Positions 53,370 through 63,900 of a stretch of DNA of 64,000 nucleotides are shown here, one piece after another; the stretch's first letter is position 1, and every line of letters begins with the position of its first letter. Source of the DNA: Snodgrassella sp945267035 (GTDB lineage Bacteria > Pseudomonadota > Gammaproteobacteria > Burkholderiales > Neisseriaceae); NCBI RefSeq assembly GCF_026535915.1, contig NZ_JAFNPF010000001.1, positions 310,001-374,000 on the forward strand, in the 5' to 3' direction. A program made the position numbers and the translations under genes. A model generated the notes under the pieces. It saw only the letters and a program-made list of their open reading frames with translations, did not search any database and was not told where the DNA came from.

Positions 53370-55427
53370 ATGTTTAATGCTGATCCCTTTGATTATTTGG
53401 AAGATCTGACAAGCAAAAAGACGCAGGATTTTATCAAGCAGGCGAATGAATATACCCAATCCTGCTTTGCGGCAGACACATGCTATCAGACTATGCAGGC
53501 TGACATGGTATCGGTATTGCAGGATGATCAGCAGATCCCTTTTTGTCAGGAGCATCGTGCGCGAATGTACCATTTTTACCAGTCAGCAGAATGGCCTAAA
53601 GGGGTATACCGCGTATGTAGTGCTTCAAGCTATAGATCGGGTTTGCCGCAATGGGAAATACTATTTTCGGTGGCCGATTTTGATGCCATATTGCACGATG
53701 ATGTCTATTTGCAAGGTGTGGCGCATTATGTAGAAAGCCCCGAGCATGTGCTTATTAGCCTGAGTGCCCGTGGTGCCGATGCGGCTTACACGATTGAATT
53801 TAATTTGGCCGAGCGGAAAATTGTTGAAGGTGGTTTTCATTTTCCTCTAAGCAAAAGTATCGTTAGCTGGCGCGATGTCGATAGTGTTTGGGTTTGTCCG
53901 GCATGGGATGAACGACAATTAACCCATGCCGGTTATCCACGCCAAATATGGCTGATGCAGCGAGGGCAAACTTTCGCAGAGGCCATGCCGGTATTGGAAA
54001 CCGATACTGAGGCTATGATGGTGAATGCTTGGCGTTATTTAGACAGTCAAGGTTCGCCAATTGATTTACTGGAAGTTTCTGATGGTTTTTATCACAAGCA
54101 GTATTATCAGGTCATGCATGACATCAGTGTGTATTCATTGCCTTTGCCTGATGATTGTGAATTAATGGGTTACCTGTACGGGCAATTGCTGGTGCAACTG
54201 CGCAGTGACTGGCAGCGTGCCAATAAACAATATCCAGCTGGTTGCTTGGTGGCGGTGAAGCTGAATAAAGGTGAATTAGGTGCTGCGCAGATCATTTGTC
54301 AGCCTACCAGTGCTCAGGCAATAGAAAGTATTGAAACCACGCGTCGTTTCGTGGTGGTATCTCTTCTGGATCATGTTCAAAGTCGTCTGCTGGCATGGCG
54401 GTATACGGAAACTGGCTGGCAACAGGTGAATTTACCCGCTCTGCCACCTGGGGCGCTGGAAATAATTGATCAGCCATGGGGCGGTGACGTGCTTTATCTG
54501 GCCATCAGTCATTTTACGGTACCGCTAACGCTGTATACCTTGGATCTAAATCTGTTGGAGCTGTGTGTCATGCGGGTACAGCCTGCACAGTTTGATGCCA
54601 CAGGAATTTCCATCAGACAGTTTTATGCTAAGGCACAAGATGGTACAGACATTCCCTATTTTCATGTGGGTAAAAACATCACCGTCGATACACCAACCAT
54701 AGTATATGTATATGGTGGATTTGCCATGCCTCAACTGCCTTACTATTTAGGTAGTGTCGGACGCTACTGGTTGGCAAAGGGTTATGCTTTTGTGCTGGCT
54801 AATGTACGTGGAGGTGGAGAGTTTGGTCCTAAGTGGCATCAGGCCGCATGTGGGGTGAACAAGCAAATCAGTGTAGATGATTTACTGGCAGTATTACAGG
54901 ATTTATATACCCATGGTTATGCCAGTAAGCAACACACCGCCATACAAGGTGGTAGTAACGGTGGCTTGCTGGTGGCGGCGGCATTTTGTCAGCAACCTGA
55001 ACAGATTGGCGCCATGGTATGTGAAGTGCCATTGACAGATATGTTGCGCTATCCCTATTTGTCAGCCGGTGCATCCTGGCTGGATGAGTATGGGGATCCA
55101 ACTATTGCTGAGCATCAACAGTCTCTACAAGCCATCTCACCCTATCATAATTTATCGAACAAACAATGTTATCCTCCGGCGCTGATTACCACCAATATTG
55201 CTGATGACCGGGTGCATCCGGCTCATGCCTTAAAATTTTATGCTCGCTTGCGTGGTCTTAATCAGCCTGTATGGCTAGCAGTACCGGATACAGGTGGTCA
55301 TAGCGGAGGTGGTACACAGGACAGTACCGCAGCGGAATTAGCTCTGATCATGAATTTTCTCTATCAAACCATCGCCAAACAGGCGCAGGATGCGGGATGC
55401 TCTGCTTTAGCCACTGCAATTGATTAG
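53370..55427 (+). CDS. Prolyl oligopeptidase family serine peptidase (S9A)
   Basis: A 685-residue cytosolic peptidase (no signal peptide). It has an N-terminal beta-propeller and a C-terminal alpha/beta-hydrolase domain: VYGGFAMPQLPYY (oxyanion region), NVRGGGEFGPKWH, the nucleophile motif IQGGSNGGLLVAA with Ser, the Asp in ADDRVHPAHALKFYARL and the His in DTGGHSGGG. It is expected to cut short peptides after proline; trypsin-like oligopeptidase B is less likely. It stands alone. Confidence 0.9.
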   Translation: MFNADPFDYLEDLTSKKTQDFIKQANEYTQSCFAADTCYQTMQADMVSVLQDDQQIPFCQEHRARMYHFYQSAEWPKGVYRVCSASSYRSGLPQWEILFSVADFDAILHDDVYLQGVAHYVESPEHVLISLSARGADAAYTIEFNLAERKIVEGGFHFPLSKSIVSWRDVDSVWVCPAWDERQLTHAGYPRQIWLMQRGQTFAEAMPVLETDTEAMMVNAWRYLDSQGSPIDLLEVSDGFYHKQYYQVMHDISVYSLPLPDDCELMGYLYGQLLVQLRSDWQRANKQYPAGCLVAVKLNKGELGAAQIICQPTSAQAIESIETTRRFVVVSLLDHVQSRLLAWRYTETGWQQVNLPALPPGALEIIDQPWGGDVLYLAISHFTVPLTLYTLDLNLLELCVMRVQPAQFDATGISIRQFYAKAQDGTDIPYFHVGKNITVDTPTIVYVYGGFAMPQLPYYLGSVGRYWLAKGYAFVLANVRGGGEFGPKWHQAACGVNKQISVDDLLAVLQDLYTHGYASKQHTAIQGGSNGGLLVAAAFCQQPEQIGAMVCEVPLTDMLRYPYLSAGASWLDEYGDPTIAEHQQSLQAISPYHNLSNKQCYPPALITTNIADDRVHPAHALKFYARLRGLNQPVWLAVPDTGGHSGGGTQDSTAAELALIMNFLYQTIAKQAQDAGCSALATAID

Positions 55428-55986
55428 AACAAAGATACAAGGAAAAAAATCTACGGGAAAAGTATTGTTGTTATAAATTAAAGATTACCCTGATATGTAT
55501 TTTGCCTTTTTCATGTAGTACCAACAATCATCCATATTGATAGCTGGCAATCATCGTAAACAACGGTGGAAAGGGTTGAATGACAACAATCAGCTAGTGC
55601 AGAGATGTGCAATCATGGCATAAATGGTGGGCAAGGTTTCGGCACGATTTTAAACAGCCTGCTGTGAGTGATGGATGATGCATCTTGTCAAAGGTGTAAC
55701 AGAATTTGGCTGATGTCTTGCTTGGCTGGTATTAGTCGCTTTATTTTGCTGGAAAATACTCTACAGCAGCCGGCATAACCGTGTAAGTACAGCCAGAAAA
55801 AATATGTGAATGGAATTTGGTATAATACTCATATAACTTGTGACAAAAAAACAGGCTGTGCTAATATGGCTGCCATTCGCCATACGGATGTTGCTGATAT
55901 CAATAAATAGAAGTGTTGTGAACATCGCCGAAAACCGCATAAATGTTGATAAAACAAATTGTATGGAAAACTCTATTTTTATTAGG
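55428..55986. other. Intergenic region before acpP
   Basis: About 560 bases with no supported gene. A 76-codon minus-strand frame (55761-55991) covers the acpP promoter region and is not credible. Confidence 0.5.
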
Positions 55987-55992
55987 TACAAT
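55987..55992 (+). promoter_or_regulatory. -10 element for acpP
   Basis: TACAAT, inside the 13-mer AGGTACAATATCA that is also upstream of tpiA, 75 bases before the acpP start. Confidence 0.45.
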
Positions 55993-56067
55993 ATCAGCTA
56001 ATGAAAAGTTGATTAATTCAATTAACCCAGTCTGCACATCGCAGGCTAAGAAACGAAAGATCAGTCA

Positions 56068-56307
56068 ATGGATAACACTATCGAACAACGCGTGAAAAAT
56101 ATTGTTGCTAAAAAATTGGAAGTGAATGAAGCCGATGTAAAAAATGAATCTTCATTTCAAGAAGATTTAGGTGCAGATTCACTGGACACCGTTGAATTGG
56201 TAATGGCGCTGGAAGATGAGTTTGGTTGCGAAATTCCAGACGAAGAAGCAGAAAAAATCACTACTGTTCAACAAGCAATTGACTTTGTTAGCGCTCATTT
56301 GAATTAA
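56068..56307 (+). CDS. acpP: Acyl carrier protein
   Basis: A 79-residue acidic helical carrier for growing fatty acid chains. The phosphopantetheine serine lies in GADSLDTVELVMALEDEFG, shown here as GADSLDTVEL. The whole protein matches bacterial AcpP. The fabF gene follows 93 bases downstream, the usual acpP-fabF order. Confidence 0.97.
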   Translation: MDNTIEQRVKNIVAKKLEVNEADVKNESSFQEDLGADSLDTVELVMALEDEFGCEIPDEEAEKITTVQQAIDFVSAHLN

Positions 56308-56400
56308 TCTTTGAATGGTTAACTATATCCGGATTACCTCTGACGAAAATTCTGTGGCTCAGCTCACTTATTCGACAGGGGTTTTTCTCGCGAGCAATTT

Positions 56401-57648
56401 ATGAGTAAAAAAAGAGTTGTCATTACTGGTCTGGGGCAGGTGTCTCCTGTAGGTAATGATGTTGGTACAGCTTGGCAGAATCTGCTTGCAGGTGTGAGTG
56501 GCATTGGTGCTATTACCCATTTTGATGCCTCATCTGTGGCTTGTCGCATAGCTGGCCAGGTTAAAGATTTCGATATAACACAGTATATTAGCTCTAAAGA
56601 AGCGCGCAGAATGGATACCTTTATTCATTTTGGTATTGCTGCTGCCTTACAAGCTATTGCTGATGCTGATCTGGATAATATAGCCGGACTGGATAAAACT
56701 CGGGTTGGGGTAAATATCGGCGCAGGTATTGGTGGTTTGCCTTCTATTGAAGAAACTGCCCGTACCATGATTGCCAACGGCGCCCGTAAAATTAACCCGT
56801 TCTTTATTCCCAGTTCCTTAATCAATATGATTTCCGGTCACGTCACCATTCTCAAAGGCTATCAGGGACCGAGCTATGGTATGGTTTCTGCCTGTACAAC
56901 AGGGGCACATAGCATTGGTGATGCTGCTCGTCTGATTAAATATGGCGATGCTGATATCATGATCGCCGGCGGTGCCGAAGCAGCCATTTGTGAAATGGGT
57001 GTGGGCGGTTTTGCTGCCATGAAGGCCTTGTCAACCCGCAACGATGATCCGGCGACTGCATCCCGACCATGGGATAAAGGTCGTGATGGGTTTGTCATGG
57101 GAGAAGGTGCTGGCGTGATGGTGTTGGAAGAATATGAGCACGCCAAAAAACGTGGCGCCAGAATTTATGCTGAGCTAGTCGGCTTTGGTATGAGCTCTGA
57201 TGCTTATCACATCACTGCTCCAAGCATGGAAGGACCCGCTTTAGGCGTGACCCGAGCTCTGAATGACGCCGGCTTGAATCCAGATGATATTGATTATGTG
57301 AATGCACATGGTACTTCAACACCTTTGGGTGACGTGAATGAAACCAATGCGATTAAACTCGCTTTGGGTGAGCATGCGCGCAAAGTGGTGGTGAATTCAA
57401 CCAAATCCATGACCGGTCATTTACTGGGTGGTGCTGGTGGTGTCGAAGCTGTTTATACAGCCATGGCAATCTATACGCAAAAATCACCTCCAACCATTAA
57501 TCTCTTTGAACAAGATATTGAAGCTGGTTGTGATCTGGATTATTGTGCCAACGAAGCCCGTGATATGCAAATTCGGGCAGCCATTTCCAATTCATTTGGT
57601 TTTGGTGGTACCAATGGATCATTGGTATTTAAACGCTTCGAAAACTAA
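56401..57648 (+). CDS. fabF: FabF beta-ketoacyl-ACP synthase II
   Basis: FabF elongates acyl-ACP with malonyl-ACP. The 415-residue protein has the nucleophile Cys in SACTTGAHSIGDA, the two His in NAHGTSTPLGD and KSMTGHLLGGAGG, and the C-terminal NSFGFGGTNGSLVF. The Cys-His-His triad is complete. It shares a transcription unit with acpP and ends in a strong terminator. Confidence 0.97.
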   Translation: MSKKRVVITGLGQVSPVGNDVGTAWQNLLAGVSGIGAITHFDASSVACRIAGQVKDFDITQYISSKEARRMDTFIHFGIAAALQAIADADLDNIAGLDKTRVGVNIGAGIGGLPSIEETARTMIANGARKINPFFIPSSLINMISGHVTILKGYQGPSYGMVSACTTGAHSIGDAARLIKYGDADIMIAGGAEAAICEMGVGGFAAMKALSTRNDDPATASRPWDKGRDGFVMGEGAGVMVLEEYEHAKKRGARIYAELVGFGMSSDAYHITAPSMEGPALGVTRALNDAGLNPDDIDYVNAHGTSTPLGDVNETNAIKLALGEHARKVVVNSTKSMTGHLLGGAGGVEAVYTAMAIYTQKSPPTINLFEQDIEAGCDLDYCANEARDMQIRAAISNSFGFGGTNGSLVFKRFEN

Positions 57649-57665
57649 TGCGTTTTTATAATCCT

Positions 57666-57699
57666 AACAGGCTGCTTGTAGTCAAGCAGCCTGTTATTT
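57666..57699 (+). terminator. Terminator of acpP-fabF
   Basis: A perfect 13-bp stem (AACAGGCTGCTTG with its complement, loop TAGT) and an ATTTTAT tail. Confidence 0.9.
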
Positions 57700-58189
57700 T
57701 ATATTCAGTCCCAACTGTTTCTAGCTGGCGCTGTTCGATGAAAGATAAAAAATTAATTAAACTTTTTATTTTTCAGAATATTAGCTAAATGTGATGCTGG
57801 TTGTGGGTATTGCAGTACACGCATTGGCGCGCTACTTTTATAGTTGTTATAAGCCTAGTGACAGCTTGTCATTTCGGTTGGATTGCGCCGGCATCTGGAA
57901 AAATTGATGGTTGTGCCAGATCTGTGCTGGGTTAAAATGACAAAATGCTAAGACGTAATCATGCTTAGCTTGCTGTTTTAATATGAATATATCGTTATAA
58001 TAGCTCCCATTATCGTGAGTTAAAGGTGGATTTCAGCAGATTAAGCAGCAGGTCAATGCTCTGGTCTGTCTTGAATTTAAGCGGTTTGCACTTATTTTCG
58101 CATCAGTCATTCGTGTATTCAGCTTGAAATGGTTTGGCTGGAATACAGACAGAAATCAGATCACCGGCGGTAGAGAAGGAATTAAAGTC
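57700..58189. other. Intergenic region before gpsA
   Basis: About 490 bases with no supported gene. The frame preceding the gpsA ATG is open from 58124 but lacks conservation. Confidence 0.5.
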
Positions 58190-59167
58190 ATGAAAATCGG
58201 AGTATTGGGTGCTGGTGCATGGGGAACAGCACTAGGCATTCATTTTGCGTTACATGGTCATCAGGTATGGTTATGGTCACATAATGATGCTCATGTCGCT
58301 CAATTGCAGCAGCAGCGTACGAATGCGCGCTATTTGCCTGATTTTCTGTTGCCGGATAATCTGACCCCAACCACTGAATTTATGCCCGCAGATTTGGTCA
58401 TTATTGCTACTCCGGTGGCAGCCCTGCGCCAAACCGCATTAAAACTGGTTGCCGCCGGTTTAGATACCGTTCCGGTTATTGCAGCCTGTAAGGGTTTTGA
58501 GCAACAAACCGGTTTGTTGCCGCAACAGGTATTGGCTGAAGCCATGCCACAGAATCACTATATTGGTGTGTTATCCGGTCCCAGCTTTGCGCAGGAACTG
58601 GCACAACAATTACCTTGTGCAGTGACTTTAGCTTCGGCTAATTTTGTTTGGATTCAAAAATTGGCGGCAACGCTGAATAATACAGTTTTGCGCTTGTATG
58701 CCAATGAAGATGTCATTGGTGCTGCCGTTGGTGGTGCAGTCAAAAATGTCATGGCCATTGCCACCGGTATTGCTGACGGACTACATTATGGCATTAATGC
58801 TCGCGTTGCCTTGATGACCCGCGGTATGGCGGAAATCAGTCGTCTGAATCAGGCCCTTGGCGGACAAGCTGCTACGTTGATGGGATTGTCGGGAATGGGG
58901 GATTTGATCCTGACCTGTACCGGTGATTTATCGCGCAACCGCCGAGTTGGCTTGCTGCTGGCTGAAGGTAAAACCTTGCCCGAAGCATTAACGAAACTTG
59001 GACATGTTGCCGAAGGTGTTTATACTGTAGAGGAAGTGTGTCGCCAGGCAGTAAAATTAGGGGTAGATATGCCAATTGCTTCCATCTTGCAGCAATTGTT
59101 CCACGGAGAGATTAAAGTGGGGGCAATGGCAGAAATACTGATGGAACGGACACCAAAGACAGAATAG
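58190..59167 (+). CDS. gpsA: Glycerol-3-phosphate dehydrogenase (NAD(P)+)
   Basis: GpsA makes sn-glycerol-3-phosphate for phospholipids from dihydroxyacetone phosphate. The 325-residue protein begins MKIGVLGAGAWGTALGIHFA (Rossmann motif GAGAWGTA), then VLSGPSFAQEL, GGAVKNVMAIATGIADGL with the catalytic Lys, MTRGMAEI and LTCTGDLSRNRRVG. I start at ATG 58190, preceded by AAGGA. Coupled in place with the zap genes downstream, but with an 81-base gap. Confidence 0.96.
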   Translation: MKIGVLGAGAWGTALGIHFALHGHQVWLWSHNDAHVAQLQQQRTNARYLPDFLLPDNLTPTTEFMPADLVIIATPVAALRQTALKLVAAGLDTVPVIAACKGFEQQTGLLPQQVLAEAMPQNHYIGVLSGPSFAQELAQQLPCAVTLASANFVWIQKLAATLNNTVLRLYANEDVIGAAVGGAVKNVMAIATGIADGLHYGINARVALMTRGMAEISRLNQALGGQAATLMGLSGMGDLILTCTGDLSRNRRVGLLLAEGKTLPEALTKLGHVAEGVYTVEEVCRQAVKLGVDMPIASILQQLFHGEIKVGAMAEILMERTPKTE

Positions 59168-59248
59168 TGATGATTGACACAACCTTTTATAGGTTGGAAG
59201 AAAATCAAAAACCTAACTAGCGTGGTTAGATAACGGAAGCGGTCAGTA

Positions 59249-59575
59249 ATGGAAAATCAATTAGAACAACTGGAAGACTGCCTTAAACGCTTGATCTTAA
59301 ACTTCAATACTGTTTTGATGGAAAAAGAAAAGCTGGCTAAACAGGTCATGTTGTTAAAAGATCAGTTACACAAGCAAGTCACATCAGCCCAGATCGAGCA
59401 TGATGAGTTGGTGAGGCAGTATGAGCAGGATAAATTCCACATGCAGGAAACAATGCAGGCCAGAATCGATGAACTGATGCAAGAAAATCAACGCTTTAAA
59501 TCTGTACTGGAACACTCCAGAACCGATTTGCAGCATTTGTTGCACCGGATGCCCGCGTCTAAGGAGGCTAAATAA
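59249..59575 (+). CDS. Coiled-coil protein upstream of zapA (ZapB-like)
   Basis: A 108-residue protein that is almost entirely heptad-like coiled coil (LEQLEDCLKRL..., MEKEKLAKQVMLLKDQL, DELMQENQRFKSVLEHSR). It has no signal. Its TAA stop overlaps the zapA ATG by one base. Proteins in this place in betaproteobacteria are often annotated as ZapB-like or TIGR02449; a role in division-ring assembly is inferred from position, not from shared motifs. Confidence 0.75.
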   Translation: MENQLEQLEDCLKRLILNFNTVLMEKEKLAKQVMLLKDQLHKQVTSAQIEHDELVRQYEQDKFHMQETMQARIDELMQENQRFKSVLEHSRTDLQHLLHRMPASKEAK

Positions 59576-59865
59576 TGGACGAAATTCAACAGGTAAGAGT
59601 GGAAATACTTGGACGTCCATTTAATATTGGTACGCCTAAAAGTGAGCAGGAAACATTGATGCAGGCAGTAAAAATGTTGAATGAAAAAATTGTGGCTATT
59701 CAAAGTTCTGGCAGAGTGATTGAAAATGATAAAATCGTCATTATGGCTGCTTTGAATCTGGCGCATGATTTACTCAAGCTAACCATGCAGGGTGATTTGG
59801 CAGTTGGCGATTTTGAGCGTAAAATACAGGGTATGATTCAATTATGCGAAGAGGCAATGGCATAA
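59575..59865 (+). CDS. zapA: Cell division protein ZapA
   Basis: ZapA bundles FtsZ filaments at the division ring. The 96-residue protein has the family pattern VRVEILGRPFNIG, EQETLMQAVKMLNEKI and MAALNLAHDLLKL, followed by a short coiled coil. It starts at the one-base overlap with the upstream coiled-coil gene. A 6S RNA follows, as in many proteobacteria. Confidence 0.93.
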   Translation: MDEIQQVRVEILGRPFNIGTPKSEQETLMQAVKMLNEKIVAIQSSGRVIENDKIVIMAALNLAHDLLKLTMQGDLAVGDFERKIQGMIQLCEEAMA

Positions 59866-59879
59866 TTGTTACCTAACAG

Positions 59880-60072
59880 TTTTCTTCCCCTGCGGTGTTT
59901 GTAAGGGCATATATTCCTTTGAACCAATAATTCGCTTTATTTAGCGGTTGGGTAATGGTGGGCGTGAGCATTCCTCCTGAGGAATGAACCCGAAGCCATT
60001 CGATACTGCTAGCCTTGTCTCAAAGGTTCAAGCGGATGGAGCCCAACGCGGCATACGTGGGGGAAACCCAAT
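59880..60072 (+). ncRNA. ssrS: 6S RNA
   Basis: The region directly after zapA folds as 6S RNA: a closing stem (CCCCTGC at 59887 with GTGGGGG at 60057) around a large interrupted stem, with an apical ATTCCTC/GAGGAAT helix near 59970. 6S RNA binds sigma-70 RNA polymerase and mimics an open promoter. The zapA-ssrS synteny is classic. The exact ends are estimated; no 5-formyltetrahydrofolate cyclo-ligase gene follows. Confidence 0.82.
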
Positions 60073-60076
60073 CTAT

Positions 60077-60109
60077 GGCTGTCTGAATGGTGATTCAGAC
60101 AGCCTTTTT
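60077..60109 (+). terminator. Terminator after 6S RNA, DUS-like stem
   Basis: A perfect 12-bp stem (GGCTGTCTGAAT with its complement, loop GGTG) is followed by TTTTT. The arm resembles the Neisseriaceae DUS (GTCTGAA). Confidence 0.92.
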
Positions 60110-60938
60110 GCTGATTTTTTAATGCAAAGATAAGTCTTGCATTTTTCTATCCGCAAACTGGATTCATTAAAGCTATAGCTAAATACAAGAATCATCTTGA
60201 TTGAATAACATATGACTTTGAAAAAAATGTGGCGTAAAGTGAAATAAACTTACATGCACAGAGTCATGATCTAACGATTTGATGACTGCTTGATGGCATA
60301 GCATCGTAAAAAATAGCGTTGCAGATGTCGACAAAAAATATTTTATGCAATTTATATTCACGGTTTTCTGTTGGGATTTCAAAAATAATCAATATTAATC
60401 ATTTTTCTTATCAGCTGATTAATCTGGTTATATCATTGTATGCGCATAGTCTTAGCTAATTTATAACGTGGATTATTTACGCATCCTATTTGCTTAAACC
60501 CTGTTAAAAATTTATCGGGTCAAATATCTGCTGCTCATAGGTTCTTTCATCGGTTTTTTACCTTCGCATCGTGGTGGTTAGCAAAATTAGCCAGAGAAGA
60601 GTCAACACGCCTAACTAATATGATGGCAACATGATGACCAAACTAATAAGAAAATTAAACCAAGATTTGATTGTGGTCATCGGGGCAAAAATCCGGTTTG
60701 CTATGTAAGAAATTCTGTAACGCTTTTCGCTGACAAATCAAAATATTTGTGGCTTTTACTTAAGTTTGTCGCAGTATTAACGTCTAAGTAAGGTAAAATT
60801 AACTTCTTGATCAAACCATCAGTAGCAATTTAGTCCCGCTTTATCGCTAATATATGGATAATAGGTGATATTTGCTATTGTCATTCTTGCTTTGAACATT
60901 TAACACTGGTTGCTAGTCTTATACGGCGTGAAAATTAT
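60110..60938. other. Long intergenic region before dnaE
   Basis: About 830 bases, AT-rich, with no supported gene. A 67-codon minus-strand frame (60179) has no recognisable domain. The dnaE promoter lies in here but no good box stands out. Confidence 0.45.
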
Positions 60939-63900
60939 ATGTCTGAAAAATTGCCATACATTCCTCTACGTTTGCACACTGAATTTTCGATTGAAGATGG
61001 CATTGTGCGCATCAAAGAAGCAGTTAATTATGCTGTGAGTCAAGGTATTCCTGCGCTGGCAATCAGTGATTTAATGAATGTGTTTGCGCTCGTGAAGTTT
61101 TATAAAGCTTGTCGCAATGCCGGTATCAAACCCATCATCGGGGCGGATGTACGATTAGAGAATCCGGATAATCCAGACAAGCCTTTCAGATTAATGCTAT
61201 TGGTTAAGAATCACGCTGGATACCTACGGCTAAATAATCTGCTGACAGATGCCTATGTGGGCGACAACAGAAATGCCAATCAACCCATGATTGAGCAACA
61301 AGCACTGGCTCAAGGCGATAACAGCGGTTTAATTTGTTTATCCGGTGCGCAATACGGAGAAATTGGTCAAGCTTTGCTGGCGCAAAAAAATGAACAGGCG
61401 TTACAGGCGTGTAAAAAATATCAGCAATGGTTTGGAGACCGTTTTTATCTGGAAATACAACGTTTACCAGAACGTCCGGAGTGGGAAGCGGTGGTGGCTG
61501 GAAGTGTAGACTTGGCCGCAAAACTTCATTTACCTGTAGTGGCAACCCATCCAACTCAGTTTATGCGCGCCGATGATTTTCAGGCGCATGAAGCACGGGT
61601 GTGTATTGCTAGTGGCTATGTTTTGGCTGATAACAGGCGTCCGCATGATTTTGTACCAAGCCAATATTTTGCCAGTCCGGAAGAAATGAATAACCGCTTT
61701 GCGGATATCCCTGAAGCGTTGCAAAATACCCTAGCCATAGCGCAGCGGTGTAATTTAACTCTAACCCTAGGGGAACATTATCTGCCTTTATTCCCAACGC
61801 CAGAGGGAATGACGCTAGACGATTTATTAACTCATTTAAGTAATGAAGGCTTGCAGGAACGCATGGCGGTTCTTTATCCGGATGAAGCTGAGCGAGCCAA
61901 AAAAATGCCCGAATATCAGCAACGTTTGGATTATGAACTGAGCATCATTATTCAAATGCAATTCCCTGGTTATTTTCTGATCGTACAGGATTTCATTAAC
62001 TGGGCAAAACAGAATGGTTGTCCGGTAGGACCGGGACGCGGATCCGGTGCCGGTTCTCTGGTGGCGTATTCATTGAAAATTACCGATCTGGATCCACTAC
62101 GGTATAACTTACTGTTCGAACGGTTTTTGAATCCTGAGCGGGTGTCCATGCCTGACTTTGATATCGATTTCTGTCAAGAAAATCGCTGGCGAGTGATTCA
62201 GTACGTGCGGCATAAATATGGTATTCCTGCTGTCAGCCAAATTGTCACCTTTGGTACCATGTCGTCAAAATCAGTGGTTCGTGATGTCGGTCGAGTATTG
62301 GATTTGCCATTTGGTTTGTGCGATCGATTATCTAAGCTGATACCGGTTGAGGCAAATAAACCACTCAGCCTGACTAAAGCAATGGAAGCAGAGCCACAAA
62401 TTAACCAATTGTTACGTGAAGAGGAAGCTGAAGAGCTGATGACGCTGGCGCTAAAGCTAGAGGATCTGACGCGCGGGTTGGGTATGCATGCTGGTGGTGT
62501 GCTGATGGCACCGGGTAAGATTGCCGATTTCTGTCCGATATATCAAGCTAGTGGCGAAGATGCTTCGCCAGTGTCCATGCTTGATAAAGATGATGTGGAA
62601 CAGATAGGTTTAGTGAAATTTGACTTTTTGGGCTTACGCAACCTGACTATTATTGAAATGGCACAGGACTTCATCTTCAAAACAACGGGTGAAAAGATAG
62701 ATGTCAATCAGATTCCTTTAGATGATGCCGCGACTTATGCCAAAGTTTTTGCTCGGGGCAATACCACTGCGGTATTCCAGTTCGAGTCGGTGGGCATGAA
62801 AAAAATGTTGGTAACGGCCAAACCAACTAAATTTGAAGAGATTATCGCATTTGTGGCGTTGTATCGACCCGGACCGATGGATCTGATCCCAGATTTTATC
62901 CGGCGTATGCATGGTGAAGAAAAAGTAGAGTATCTCCATCCATTTCTGGAACCTGTGCTAGATTCTACTTACGGCATTATGGTGTATCAGGAGCAGGTGA
63001 TGCAGGCGGCTCAGGTGTGTGGCGGATATACACTTGGCGGTGCGGATTTATTGCGCCGCGCCATGGGTAAGAAAAAAGTGGAAGAAATGGTGAAACATCG
63101 CGCCATTTTTGAAGCTGGTGCTGCTGAAAAAGGGATTGATAAAAACACGGCTAATGAAATTTTCAACTACATGGAAAAATTTGCCGGTTATGGTTTCAAT
63201 AAATCCCATGCTGCAGCTTATGCTTTGGTTTCTTATCAAACAGCGTGGCTAAAATGTCATTATCTGGCCGAATATCTGGCCGCAACCATGTCCAGTGAAT
63301 TGACCAATACCGATCAGTTGAAAATTTTTGTGGATGACGGTCTGGATAACGGCATAACCTTTTTACCACCCAGTGTTAATCACTCTGAATATCGCTTTAT
63401 GCCTGATAATAACAAGCAGATCCGTTATGGTTTAGGTGCCATTAAGGGAACAGGTGAGGGGGCGGTAGAAGCGATTGTTCAGGCTCGCAAACTGGGCGGT
63501 GCTTTTACTGATCTGTTTGATTTTTGTCAGCGTGTTGATCGTCAACATTTGAACCGACGAACCATGGAAGCTTTGGTGCGTGCAGGTGCATTCGATGAAC
63601 TCAACGACAATCGAGCGCAATTGCTCGCTAACATTAGTTTGGCCATCGAAAATGCTGAACAGCAGGCAGCAAATGCTAATCAGGGCGGGTTATTTGATAT
63701 GGTCGAAGATGCCATTGAGCCCTTGCAGATGATTGAAGTAAAACCATGGACACTGGCACAAAAGCTGGCGGAAGAAAAACAGGCCATGGGTTTTTATTTT
63801 TCCGGACATCCGTTTGAGCCATATGCCGATAAAGTGCGCGCACTGGTCAGCAGTAAACTTTCCACCCTCAAACCTTCAAATAATAAACAAAAGCTAGCAG

